Assembly (NCBI RefSeq): GCF_042920265.1
Contig: NZ_JBDQZI010000005.1
Location: 62,001 to 126,000 of the forward strand
Length of the DNA stretch: 64,000 nucleotides
Reading direction: 5' to 3'
Source: Lysinibacillus_B sp042920265
GTDB lineage: Bacteria; Bacillota; Bacilli; Bacillales_A; Planococcaceae
Positions 51,360 through 59,855 of the stretch are shown here, one piece after another. How positions within the stretch are numbered: the first letter of the stretch is position 1; each line of letters starts with the position of its first letter. The notes beneath the pieces are model-generated. The model was given only the letters and a program-made list of their open reading frames with translations, ran no database searches and was not told the DNA's origin. The position numbers and the translations under genes are program-made.

Positions 51360-52490
51360 TTAGGAGTTTTCTTTATAGGGGGGATCACTATTTGCTATTT
51401 CAGATAACATTTGACCTATATTCATTGTAGCTTGAGTGGTAGAAGGAAATTCTATTCTAACTATTTCTTCTATATCAGAGTATTTAAATTTCTCCTTCTC
51501 TACTTTTCCCAATGCATATAATACTTGATTCTTTCTTTGAACAGTTGTTTCCCTTGAATTCATCAATATTTCTATATTTGAATAGTTAGAAGTTAATGAT
51601 TGATTTATCCAATCAATTTTAGCCGACTTTAATAATTCATTGCTAATTTGCCAATCATTATCTTCTAAGGCATATGCAATTTTCAAACAATATTCATGTA
51701 GTCTTTGAGGAATGCCTAAAGTAGACCAATAAACATCATTATTAAGTGTCCTCAAGGAATCATCATCCATTTCGATTTTTAATTTATCTATAAATCCTTT
51801 TTTAACAAAATTTTCAACTTGTTCTTTACTTAATTTTGAGACCTCAGGAATTTCTTCAAGCCTATTACTGATTGAAGATGCATTTTCTACTTTTGAGAAA
51901 TATTCTTTAATACCACTAGGAACGCCTACTATTAAAAATTTCACATTGTATTTAGCATAGATTTCATCATCTAGTAAGAGTATTAAATTTCCTAGTTCTT
52001 TCATTATTCCTTCATCTTTGAAAATAGCTTCTAGATTTTCAAAAACTATAAGAGCCTGATTTCTTTTTGCCCTTTTCCTAACATACTCTAAACATTGCAA
52101 AAAGGGTTCTTTTTCATTAAATATATATTTATCCGAATGATCTATTTGTCCTTTCGCTACAGCTGCATTTACTTCTGCCATTTTTTTCTCGGTGTACTCT
52201 ACTTTTTTCACTTCGTCTATTTGATTTAGATACCATTTAAACGTTTCCGAAATACTTCGATTTGAACTTGCGTTTGGAAGATTAATTGTTATATATTAAC
52301 AATTCATTTCTTTTAATACGTTTTTATACAACCAAGATTTACCTGAACCACTATCACCATGAACAATGATATGGTACGTACCATCTATAGCCCTTTTTAA
52401 TTTTTTCTCTAATTGTGGCCTAGAAATATACATATCCTCATTAACTAATGGAGCTTTTGGAGTAAAAACTTCATTTGGCTTTACTCTAAT
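51360..52490 (-). pseudogene. AAA/STAND-type ATPase, broken by an in-frame stop
   Basis: On the minus strand a continuous frame reads from about 52490, with Walker A GDSGSGKS (52358-52335) followed by WLYKNVLKEMNC, then a TAA stop at 52298-52296. The same frame continues YITINLPNASSNRSIS and on into a 283-codon open part from GTG 52211. That part carries QALIVFENLEAIF as Walker B-like strand, a LLLDDEIY segment, and NRLEEIPEVSKLS as the sensor-2 region. No clean start is visible upstream, where T7 and A6 runs lie. A one-base change would restore the stop. The domain resembles ATPases with C-terminal helical modules; its job is unknown. Confidence 0.72.
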
Positions 52491-52959
52491 ACTTTTTTAA
52501 AAAAACACTAAATACTCACTCCTCTTATCATCTTAGTACTATTTTGTATTTTTATAGTACACTTATCAAAGATAGAATCGCTGTAAGCGTTAACCATAGA
52601 CTGACCTCACCTAGATACGGCAGAATTAAATATAATTTCCACTATTTTATAATTATAACTGATTTATGACTAGCTTTAAATGACTATGTTTGAGTATTAA
52701 AAAGGATTGAACTACATTTTCTGTAGTTCAATCCAAAAACCGCATTTACTTATGATAAGGTTCTCCATTATTAATGATAAACGCTATCCTCAACAATCTG
52801 GCCAGATTGTTGAATAGAATAATTATCATTTTTTAACAACGTTATTATAAATTAAACAATTTTTTTGTTGTTTAACATCTGGTATGAGACAGCCTGATAT
52901 AAGAATTGAGTTGTCTTATTAGGAAGTATAGGTACCTGCCACTTTATTTATAGATGTAT
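52491..52959. other. Intergenic region with degenerate repeat copy C
   Basis: No gene. Around 52735-52830 lies AACCGCATTTACTTATGATAAG with GGTTCTCC, then CAACAATCTGGCCAGATTGTTG, an almost perfect palindrome (quoted in parts: CAACAATCTGG and CCAGATTGTTG). It is related to copies A and B. Confidence 0.45.
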
Positions 52960-53700
52960 TCATTTTTTACATTGCAAATACGAAATAGCAAGCTTAGTAC
53001 GGCTTGTGACTTGAAACTTACGATATAAGTTTTGAAGATGTTTTTTTACCGTATTTTCACTGACGAATAATTGTTTTGCAATATCGATATTTTTATAGCC
53101 CCTACAAATATACGCTAAAATTTCTTCCTCTCGGTCGGTAACATGAATTGTACTTTTAGGCTTAGTATATTGGTGTAGCAAATACTGATTTTCAATCGTA
53201 TGTTTTAAATAGAGTAATGTCAACATGTCCTTTTGATTAAAACGTGGCTCGTGATTTTTTCTGAGTAGGCCAATTGCTGCGACGGATTCCTGATCCTTTT
53301 TTATATACATGACCATTTCGTCGTCATAGGCATTTGCCTTTAGAAAATGTTTTTTGTAGTATTCCATATGTTTTGGAGGGCAATCATGGTTTTCATGCAT
53401 TAATTGAATGGATTGTTGCTTTTGTATATTCGTAGGGTGTAAAGGGTCATAGTATTGATACGTAGATAAGTAATTTTGTAAAGTATGTTGGTCCATATTG
53501 TATAGTACGGGTGTATCATGCAAATGCTCGTCTGATACTTCCCAAAAGAGCGTATGATGGAAATGCAAGTTCTGGCTGAATAACTGTAACACAGCGTATT
53601 TAAAACCTTCGTTGCTTTGAGATAAATTTATATTCGAGATTTGGTAAATCGTTTTCAAAATACTTTCATACTCGTTTTTTGTAAACAAATAAATCACCAC
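52960..53700 (-). CDS. LuxR-family transcriptional regulator
   Basis: A 246-residue regulator. The C-terminal GerE-type helix-turn-helix (about 180-242) reads VTDREEEILAYICRGYKN, IDIAKQLFVSENTVKKHLQ and NLYRKFQVTSRTKLA. The N-terminal region (1-170) is of mixed structure without a receiver phosphoacceptor motif and may sense a ligand. It is divergent from the amidase gene at 53836 with 135 bp between, so it is a likely regulator of that gene. The signal is unknown. Confidence 0.88.
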   Translation of the reverse strand: MVIYLFTKNEYESILKTIYQISNINLSQSNEGFKYAVLQLFSQNLHFHHTLFWEVSDEHLHDTPVLYNMDQHTLQNYLSTYQYYDPLHPTNIQKQQSIQLMHENHDCPPKHMEYYKKHFLKANAYDDEMVMYIKKDQESVAAIGLLRKNHEPRFNQKDMLTLLYLKHTIENQYLLHQYTKPKSTIHVTDREEEILAYICRGYKNIDIAKQLFVSENTVKKHLQNLYRKFQVTSRTKLAISYLQCKK

Positions 53701-53835
53701 TTTCTCTCTTTTATGTATTCTATATTCTCTTAAAATAAATATTATCCTTTCGGGTAATGTCTTTTTTTATTTTCTGTATTTAAACTGAGTGTAGGAAGTG
53801 AGTGGTTTTCATACATGAAATGAAGGAGTGGTTAC

Positions 53836-55305
53836 ATGAATTTACAAGAGTATGCTTCATATGATGGATTGGGACTAGCGGAATTAGTAAAAAACAAACA
53901 GGTAACACCGAAAGAGCTTGTACAATTAGCAATTCAAGGAATAGAAAAAGTGAATCCAACGATTAATGCGGTAGTGAGTGTTCTTGAAGAGCAAGCAGAC
54001 AATGCCATTACAAATTTAGATGAAACACAACCTTTTGCCGGTGTACCATTTTTGATTAAGGAATTAGTATTACATGCAGAAGGGGTTCCTCACAGCATGG
54101 GGAGCCGTATTGCAGAAAACACAGTAGTACCTGTGGATAGTGAACTAATGAAGCGTTTCAAAAAAGCAGGGTTAGTATTGTCAGGTACAACGACAACACC
54201 AGAGTTCGGCTATAATGCAGCAACAGAAGCGGTTGTCTATGGACCAACAAGAAATCCATGGGATCCAAATTTTAGCCCAGGTGGATCAAGCGGTGGATCA
54301 GCGGCGGCAGTTGCTAGTGGGATTGTGCCAATAGCTCATGCAAATGATGGCGGTGGATCGATTCGTATCCCAGCTTCTTGTAGCGGATTAGTAGGCTTAA
54401 AGCCGACACGTGGTCGGATTCCCGAAGGACCATTCAATAGTGAATTATTAAATGGAATTGCAATCGAATTTGCTGTAACAAAATCGATTCGTGATACAGC
54501 TGCACTACTTGATCAAGTAGCTGGACCAGATATCGGCAGCTATTCAAAATTAGAAATGAATCATGCTCCTTACGGTAACTTAATTCAAACACAGGTAAGA
54601 CCGCTAAAAATTGCTTGGACAACTGAACCAAATTCGGATGTACACGTTGATCCAGAATGTGTAGAAGCGGTTCATAAAACAGTCCAATTGTTAAAAGAAT
54701 TAGGACATGAGGTTGTAGAGGCAAGACCGAAATATGAACAAGCTGCTTTTGCAAAGGCAACAGTGAACATTTGGACAGCGAATATTTATATGATGATTCA
54801 AGGGGCAGCAGCTAGTAGTGGCTTGAAGCCTTCACCAGAATATATTGAATCGGCTATTTGGAAATGTTATGAGTATGGTCGTGAATTAAAGGCGAGTGAG
54901 TTGTTAGAGGCAACAGCAGTCAATGCGGGAGTATCTCGTCAAGTTGCGACATTCTTTGAAGATTATGACGTATTATTAAGCCCAACGATTGCTACATTAC
55001 CAGCAAAAATTGGTGAGCTAAATGCCAATAATCCATCGATTGATGCTGTAGAATGGACAGAGCAAATTTTCACGTATGCACCGTTTACGAATTTATTTAA
55101 TGCAACAGGGCAGCCTTCATTGTCATTACCAATAGCTATGAGTAAAACAGGGTTACCAATCGGTTTACAATTTACAGGTAAATTTGCAGATGAGTTAACT
55201 TTACTACAATTAGGTAAGCAACTAGAGGAAGCTGTACCGTGGAAAGATCGTATACCAACTATTCATGTGAGTAAGCCTATCAACCAAAATGTAACAACTG
55301 TTTAA
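53836..55305 (+). CDS. Amidase-signature hydrolase
   Basis: A 489-residue amidase. The Ser-cisSer-Lys triad is K75 in FLIKELV, S151 in PGGSSGGSAAA and S175 in DGGGSIRIPA. The length fits amidases acting on small amides or oligomers of aminohexanoate; GatA is less likely since no gatB or gatC is near. The amide substrate cannot be told from sequence. A LuxR regulator gene lies divergently upstream and a strong terminator follows. Confidence 0.93.
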   Translation: MNLQEYASYDGLGLAELVKNKQVTPKELVQLAIQGIEKVNPTINAVVSVLEEQADNAITNLDETQPFAGVPFLIKELVLHAEGVPHSMGSRIAENTVVPVDSELMKRFKKAGLVLSGTTTTPEFGYNAATEAVVYGPTRNPWDPNFSPGGSSGGSAAAVASGIVPIAHANDGGGSIRIPASCSGLVGLKPTRGRIPEGPFNSELLNGIAIEFAVTKSIRDTAALLDQVAGPDIGSYSKLEMNHAPYGNLIQTQVRPLKIAWTTEPNSDVHVDPECVEAVHKTVQLLKELGHEVVEARPKYEQAAFAKATVNIWTANIYMMIQGAAASSGLKPSPEYIESAIWKCYEYGRELKASELLEATAVNAGVSRQVATFFEDYDVLLSPTIATLPAKIGELNANNPSIDAVEWTEQIFTYAPFTNLFNATGQPSLSLPIAMSKTGLPIGLQFTGKFADELTLLQLGKQLEEAVPWKDRIPTIHVSKPINQNVTTV

Positions 55306-55326
55306 ATTAGAATAAGGATTAATTTT

Positions 55327-55371
55327 AAGGCAGCATCGGGAAATAGATTATTTTCCGATGCTACCTTTTTC
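55327..55371. terminator. Intrinsic terminator
   Basis: GGCAGCATCGG pairs with CCGATGCTACC with one mismatch, with AAATA/TTTTT pairing inside and T residues after. It lies between convergent genes. Confidence 0.85.
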
Positions 55372-55389
55372 CTTTGTATGAATGAAAAT

Positions 55390-56343
55390 CTAATGCGCGT
55401 GATGATGTTCATGCTGTGTATCAAAATTACATAAAAGTGTATTTTCATGCTTGTGTGAGGCTGTTTCTAGTTGGATAGTCACATGATGTATCGATAAATG
55501 TTGCAGTTGATGCTCTAATGTTTGAAGTATAAGTTGGCCTTCTTTTATCGTCAGTGTGTCTTGAACGACGGCATGGCAAGATAATGCATTTTGGCCACTT
55601 GTAATCGACCAGATGTGAAGGTCATGCAGGTCAAGTATACCTTCTGTTTCACGGAATGTACGGATAATTTCATCGATATTTACATTCGATGGTGTACCTT
55701 CCATTAATACATGGACGGCATCTTTTGTGACACGGAATCCACTCACTAACACTAAAGCAGCGACAATGACACTGGCTAATGGATCAGCCCAACCCCAATC
55801 GAAAAAGAGAATGAGAAGCGCGGCAATAATAGCGCCGACCGAGCCGAGCATATCACTAATCACGTGTAAAAAGGCAGCTCGCATATTCAAATTGTCCTTT
55901 GTATCGCCCCCACGCATTAATATCCAAGCAACCACAATATTTACAAGTAATCCGATACTCGCAATATATAGCATCCCCGTTGAAGCTACTTCTGGCGGAT
56001 TGGCAAAGCGTCCGATTGCTTCGTAGAAGATGAAAAGGGCGATAGCAATTAAAGTAATGCCATTAAAAACAGCAGCCAAAATTTCAAACCGTTTATAGCC
56101 ATATGTTTTTTGATTATTTGCGGCTTTCTCTCCGAGCGAAAAGGCAAGAATACCAATAGCAAGGGAGATCGCATCGCTTAACATGTGACCGGCATCGGAT
56201 AAGAGCGCTAAGCTATTCGTGAGTAGTCCGCCAATGACTTCGACAATCATATAGCCTGTAATAATAATAAAAGCAATAAATAAAGTTTTTTTGTTTGCTC
56301 CGTGTGTATGGTCATGACTATGACCATCATGATGGTGTCCCAT
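55390..56343 (-). CDS. czcD: Cation diffusion facilitator, zinc/cadmium/cobalt efflux
   Basis: A 317-residue CDF transporter. Histidine-rich tails lie at both ends (residues 3-14 and the last ten). Six membrane helices span about 20-190. Helix 2 and helix 5 carry the metal site motifs SDAGHMLSD and HVISDMLGS. A cytoplasmic ferredoxin-like domain (about 205-290) follows. It exports divalent metal ions in exchange for protons. It lies 11 bp after the ArsR-type regulator gene on the same strand and is presumably derepressed by metal. Confidence 0.94.
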   Translation of the reverse strand: MGHHHDGHSHDHTHGANKKTLFIAFIIITGYMIVEVIGGLLTNSLALLSDAGHMLSDAISLAIGILAFSLGEKAANNQKTYGYKRFEILAAVFNGITLIAIALFIFYEAIGRFANPPEVASTGMLYIASIGLLVNIVVAWILMRGGDTKDNLNMRAAFLHVISDMLGSVGAIIAALLILFFDWGWADPLASVIVAALVLVSGFRVTKDAVHVLMEGTPSNVNIDEIIRTFRETEGILDLHDLHIWSITSGQNALSCHAVVQDTLTIKEGQLILQTLEHQLQHLSIHHVTIQLETASHKHENTLLCNFDTQHEHHHAH

Positions 56344-56354
56344 AATAAACCCTC

Positions 56355-56681
56355 CTACATATGTTTGGCATGTTCAATCATTTGTTGTAAAACGGCCATT
56401 ACGTGCTCATCGTCCTGTGTGTAATAAATCGTCGTTCCTTCCCGACGAAACTTCACTAATCGCATATTTTTTAAAAATCGCAGCTGGTGTGAAACGGTAG
56501 ATTGCTTCAGGTTGAGGTGCTCTCCAATCTCATGTACGGCATATTCTTGCTTAGATAATAAATGTAAAATACGAATACGCGTAGGATCTCCTAAAGCTTT
56601 AAACGTTTGTGATACTAAAAATAGTACTTCCTCATCTAAATCTGTAGTTATGGTTTCCAATTTTTCATTATTCATAAACAA
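56355..56681 (-). CDS. czrA: ArsR/SmtB-family metal-responsive repressor, CzrA-like
   Basis: A 108-residue winged-helix repressor. The DNA-binding core is FKALGDPTRIRILHLL, HEIGEHLNLKQSTVSHQL and LVKFRREGTTIYYT. The C-terminal helix carries DDEHVMAVLQQMIEHAKH, whose Asp and His residues lie where the alpha-5 zinc site of CzrA/SmtB is found. It forms an operon with the CDF exporter gene and should repress it until zinc or cobalt binds. The start is TTG 56681 or ATG 56675. Confidence 0.9.
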   Translation of the reverse strand: MFMNNEKLETITTDLDEEVLFLVSQTFKALGDPTRIRILHLLSKQEYAVHEIGEHLNLKQSTVSHQLRFLKNMRLVKFRREGTTIYYTQDDEHVMAVLQQMIEHAKHM

Positions 56682-56697
56682 TGCACATCCTTTATAT

Positions 56698-56737
56698 TAA
56701 TATATGCTTATATGATTAATTGTTCATATATAAATAT
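56698..56737. promoter_or_regulatory. Candidate CzrA operator
   Basis: TATATGCTTATATGA and TTGTTCATATATAAA form an imperfect inverted repeat within very AT-rich DNA immediately upstream of the repressor gene, as is usual for SmtB/CzrA 12-2-12 sites. Confidence 0.5.
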
Positions 56738-56892
56738 AAGGTATGATGTGTTTAAAAGTCAAACTTTTTAGAAAAAAAGGTGGTTTTATTTATTTCTGTA
56801 CAAAAGCTTTTCATCAATAATTTAAATAACAGCTGACACTTGTACATATAGTGAAACATAATGAAAAAGGAAAGAAGTGAGAGAGTAAATTA

Positions 56893-57507
56893 ATGGAAAA
56901 TTGGATTGAAGGCATTATGAATGAATGGGGATATATTGGGATTGCTTTATTGGTGGCATTGGAAAATATATTTCCACCTATTCCTTCGGAGTTCATTTTA
57001 ACATTCGGTGGTTTTATGGCTATTCGAACTGCTATGACTGTACCCGGTGTCATTATCGCTTCTACGATTGGCTCGGTAGCAGGGGCGATTTGCCTTTATA
57101 GTATTGGTAAGTTAGTACAATTATCGACTTTAAAACGATTGTTAGCAGGGAAGGTCGGATGGCTTCTTCGACTTCGCCCGCAAGATATTGATTCGGCCGC
57201 TGTATGGTTTCAAAAGCATGGATTTGCGACGGTGTTACTCTGTCGTTTTATTCCGGTCATTCGTAGTTTAATTTCGATTCCGGCTGGGATTGCTCGGATG
57301 CCGTTCTTACTTTTTATTCATTATACAGCACTAGGTACATTGATTTGGAATACGGTATTAATTATGCTAGGGGCATGGGCGGGGGATAATTGGTCAAGTA
57401 TTGTCACGACATTTGATCAATACAAATACTATCTCTTGATCCCGGTAGTTGTTTTTATTATTTATTCCATGCTTCGTTTGAATAAAAGACAAAAGGGGAT
57501 TGGATGA
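56893..57507 (+). CDS. DedA-family membrane protein
   Basis: A 204-residue membrane protein. The DedA signatures are visible: ENIFPPIPSEFILTFGGF (25-42), GSVAGAICLYSIGK, and the paired RFIPVIRSLISIPAGIARM, with a final helix near 178-196. DedA proteins take part in lipid scrambling (including undecaprenyl phosphate recycling in some families) and proton-motive-force homeostasis. The stop overlaps the start of the M48 peptidase gene by four bases (ATGA), so the two are translated together. Confidence 0.92.
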   Translation: MENWIEGIMNEWGYIGIALLVALENIFPPIPSEFILTFGGFMAIRTAMTVPGVIIASTIGSVAGAICLYSIGKLVQLSTLKRLLAGKVGWLLRLRPQDIDSAAVWFQKHGFATVLLCRFIPVIRSLISIPAGIARMPFLLFIHYTALGTLIWNTVLIMLGAWAGDNWSSIVTTFDQYKYYLLIPVVVFIIYSMLRLNKRQKGIG

Positions 57508-58751
57508 AAGCTAAATGGGGTTTACGCATCATTTTATTATTTGGTGTTTATGCCGTTGCGATGTATTTTTATATTTTTTACAGCAGTAATAATAGTATAC
57601 CAGACGTATTAAAAGGAACGGCAGCAGATCCAAGCACGTATATGACTGGACGAGAGCTATATTTAAGTGAGAACTACTCGAAAATAAGAAATTTTTTATA
57701 TTTTATTAAAACACCATTTGAGTGGTTAATTTATCTGTTTGTTCTCATAACAGGTCTATCCAAACTGCTCGAAAAGTGGAGTTTAAAGTCAAAATGGACG
57801 ATTGTAAGAAACGCCTTATACGTATTGTTGCTATCGGTCGTAACGTTTTTAATGTTGTTACCTATTAATTATGTTGCCTATTTTTTTGCCAAGAGCTACG
57901 GGGTGAGTACACAACCTTTTCAACAATGGTTGACACAATATGCGATGAACTTTGGTTTGGAATTTATTACATCACTTATCTTTGTCAGTATTTTATATTT
58001 CTTTATTCGCCGAGCAAAACAGCGTTGGTGGGTGTATGTATGGGCCGTTCAAATTCCGATTACGCTATTTTATGCATTTATACAACCACAAATCATTGAC
58101 CCCCTCTATAATGATTTTACTGCGATAGAGGATAAACAGCTGGAGGAAAAAATACTGGCACTCGCAGAGCAAGCAAATATTCCAGCAGATCATGTATACG
58201 AAGTGGAAATGGCGGATGAAACAACGGCGATGAATGCGTATGTCAATGGGATTGGTTCGAATACGCGGATTGTATTATGGGATACAACACTGCAGCAATT
58301 ATCGGAGGAAGAGGTACTATTTGTCATGGCACATGAGATGGCGCACTATGTACATAAGGATATATACAAAAATTTACTTTATTATTTTGGCATTACGTTC
58401 ATCCTGTATTGGCTAATTGCTAAATGGATGCCTCGAATTATTGCGAAGTACGGAACGATTTTAAATATTAAGCGTATGGAAAGCCTTCATTCCTTACCGT
58501 TGTATTTAATTCTTTCATCGATGTTGTTTTTTGCAACGAATCCGCTAGATAACGCAGTGAGCCGTCATCACGAAATACAATCAGACAATTATGCGTTAAC
58601 ATTAATAGAAGATGAAGCGGCAGCCATTTCTTCATTTCAAGCTTTAGCGAGAGCGGGGCTTAGTGAGGTAAATCCGCCGCTACTTGTAAAATGGTTCCGG
58701 TATACACATCCACCACTAGTGGATCGGATTTATAATTTAATGGAACAATAA
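57504..58751 (+). CDS. M48-family membrane metalloendopeptidase
   Basis: A 415-residue membrane protease of the Ste24/CAAX-prenyl-protease-like M48 group. The zinc site is H277-E278-M-A-H281 in FVMAHEMAHYVHKD. The third ligand is the glutamate in SRHHEIQSDNYA. Several N-terminal helices and two after the active site place it in the membrane. The reaction and substrate are inferred from the family. It overlaps dedA by four bases; pairing of these two genes suggests a role at the membrane or in lipid homeostasis. Confidence 0.9.
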   Translation: MKAKWGLRIILLFGVYAVAMYFYIFYSSNNSIPDVLKGTAADPSTYMTGRELYLSENYSKIRNFLYFIKTPFEWLIYLFVLITGLSKLLEKWSLKSKWTIVRNALYVLLLSVVTFLMLLPINYVAYFFAKSYGVSTQPFQQWLTQYAMNFGLEFITSLIFVSILYFFIRRAKQRWWVYVWAVQIPITLFYAFIQPQIIDPLYNDFTAIEDKQLEEKILALAEQANIPADHVYEVEMADETTAMNAYVNGIGSNTRIVLWDTTLQQLSEEEVLFVMAHEMAHYVHKDIYKNLLYYFGITFILYWLIAKWMPRIIAKYGTILNIKRMESLHSLPLYLILSSMLFFATNPLDNAVSRHHEIQSDNYALTLIEDEAAAISSFQALARAGLSEVNPPLLVKWFRYTHPPLVDRIYNLMEQ

Positions 58752-58812
58752 GGAGAATAACCATGTCCTCTACGGTGGGACTTGGTTATTTTTATCGCTC
58801 TCCGATAGAATA

Positions 58813-59200
58813 CGCACACTCCAAGGAATGAGAAGGGGGTAGCCCAATGAGTAAGTGGGAGAGGAATGTCGGTTGGCGATTGCCAAAACTTGCATCATTG
58901 TGGTAAAATGGGAACAAATGTTCTTTCGGTGAGGTGAAAAGATTAGCGAAAGCGATTAGTGAAGTATCTTGGTCACGATTTCGAACGATGCTCGCATATA
59001 AAGCAACATGGTATGGCAAGCAAATCGTTGTGGTGTCAAAAACATTCGCCAGTTCTCAACTTTGTTCGTGCTGCGGTGACCAAAATAAAGACGTGAAACA
59101 GCTGAATGTCCGTGAATGGGATAGCCTAATCCAAACTTTCGGTTACGAAAGTGTTCTTAGGAATCTCCCACTTCTAAGCGTAGCGAAAGTGTGAGTAGTT
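58813..59200 (+). mobile_element. IS200/IS605-group remnant with tnpB fragment and right end
   Basis: From left to right: a segment shared with 4405-4462 (CCAAGGAATGAG, TAGCCCAATGAGTAAGTGGGAG quoted in parts), the C-terminal fragment of tnpB (58937-59122), and a right-end hairpin with CCCACTTCTAAGCG and CGAAAGTGTG ending in AGTAGTTCAA (59200). No tnpA is present, and most of tnpB is missing. Confidence 0.72.
58937..59194 (+). pseudogene. tnpB: tnpB C-terminal fragment
   Basis: An 86-codon frame reads KAISEVSWSRFRTMLAYKA, TWYGKQIVVVSKTFASSQLC and CSCCGDQNKDVKQLNVREWD. This is the third RuvC part and the first CxxC of the zinc finger of TnpB. After VREWD the match stops; the second CxxC and the DRDINAA end of a normal TnpB are deleted, and the frame runs into the right end of the element. 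About 300 N-terminal codons are also missing. It cannot make a working nuclease. Confidence 0.78.
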
Positions 59201-59205
59201 CAATA

Positions 59206-59214
59206 TGGTATAAT
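59206..59214 (+). promoter_or_regulatory. Extended -10 promoter of the thioesterase gene
   Basis: TGGTATAAT lies directly beyond the right end of the tnpB remnant and 19 bp before the start codon. Its -35 would lie within the mobile remnant. Confidence 0.55.
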
Positions 59215-59232
59215 AGTAACGAGGTGAATGAA

Positions 59233-59658
59233 ATGTTTATATCAGAAAAGCAAGTAGAAGTCCGCTATGCAGAGACGGATCAGATGGGGGTAGTCCACCA
59301 TGCAAGTTATATTATTTGGTGTGAGCTTGGACGTACACAAATCGTCAAGGATTTAGGGTTTAATTATGCCGAATTAGAGCGTTCTGGCTATGTTTCGCCG
59401 GTATTAGATATATCTCTTCAATATAAAAAAGCGATGCGTTACGGTCAGGTTGCTACAGTTCGTACTTGGATTGAATCGCATGGTAAATTGCGTACTACAT
59501 ACGGCTATGAAATTTTACATGAAGATGGCTCAGTTGCCGTAACAGCTACGAGTCAGCATACGATTATTCGAAAAGATACATTCCGTCCTGTACCACTCCG
59601 TAAAATAGACGAGGCGTGGGATGAGAAATATAAGCAAGAAGCGCGGGTAGTTGAATAG
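59233..59658 (+). CDS. Acyl-CoA thioesterase, YbgC/YneP-like (hotdog fold)
   Basis: A 141-residue 4-hydroxybenzoyl-CoA-thioesterase-like protein. The motif RYAETDQMGVVHHASYIIW (10-28) contains the catalytic aspartate D15 and conserved histidines. The hotdog helix is WCELGRTQIVKDLGF. It should hydrolyse short or hydroxylated acyl-CoA. Start 59233 is chosen by GAGGTGA; the longer frame from 59191 begins in the mobile remnant. The hairpin at 59667 with a T-tract after it probably ends the transcript. Confidence 0.9.
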   Translation: MFISEKQVEVRYAETDQMGVVHHASYIIWCELGRTQIVKDLGFNYAELERSGYVSPVLDISLQYKKAMRYGQVATVRTWIESHGKLRTTYGYEILHEDGSVAVTATSQHTIIRKDTFRPVPLRKIDEAWDEKYKQEARVVE

Positions 59659-59790
59659 CGGAAAGGGGGTATCTGGAACGTTTTCGTGTTCTGGATACCC
59701 TCTTTTTAATCAATAGATACTAAGAAATATTACTGTGGCAGTGGTCGTAAAGATTCCATCCGCAGATGGCTCCTTTTTCACTTTCAAGGT
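59659..59790. repeat. Multi-hairpin repeat, copy 2 (also acts as terminator)
   Basis: GGGTATC and GATACCC with GGAAC/GTTC inside (59667-59700) plus a T-tract form a terminator-like hairpin. TAAGAAATATTACTGTGGCAG follows, then GGTCG and a second stem, GCCATCTGCG-like CGCAGATGGC. The order and spacing match copy 1 at 38083. Confidence 0.6.
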
Positions 59791-59855
59791 ATTTAAATTG
59801 TTGGTATAATTAAGTTTGTGACTATTTTTGAACGAATGAAGGAAAGGGTGTTCAG

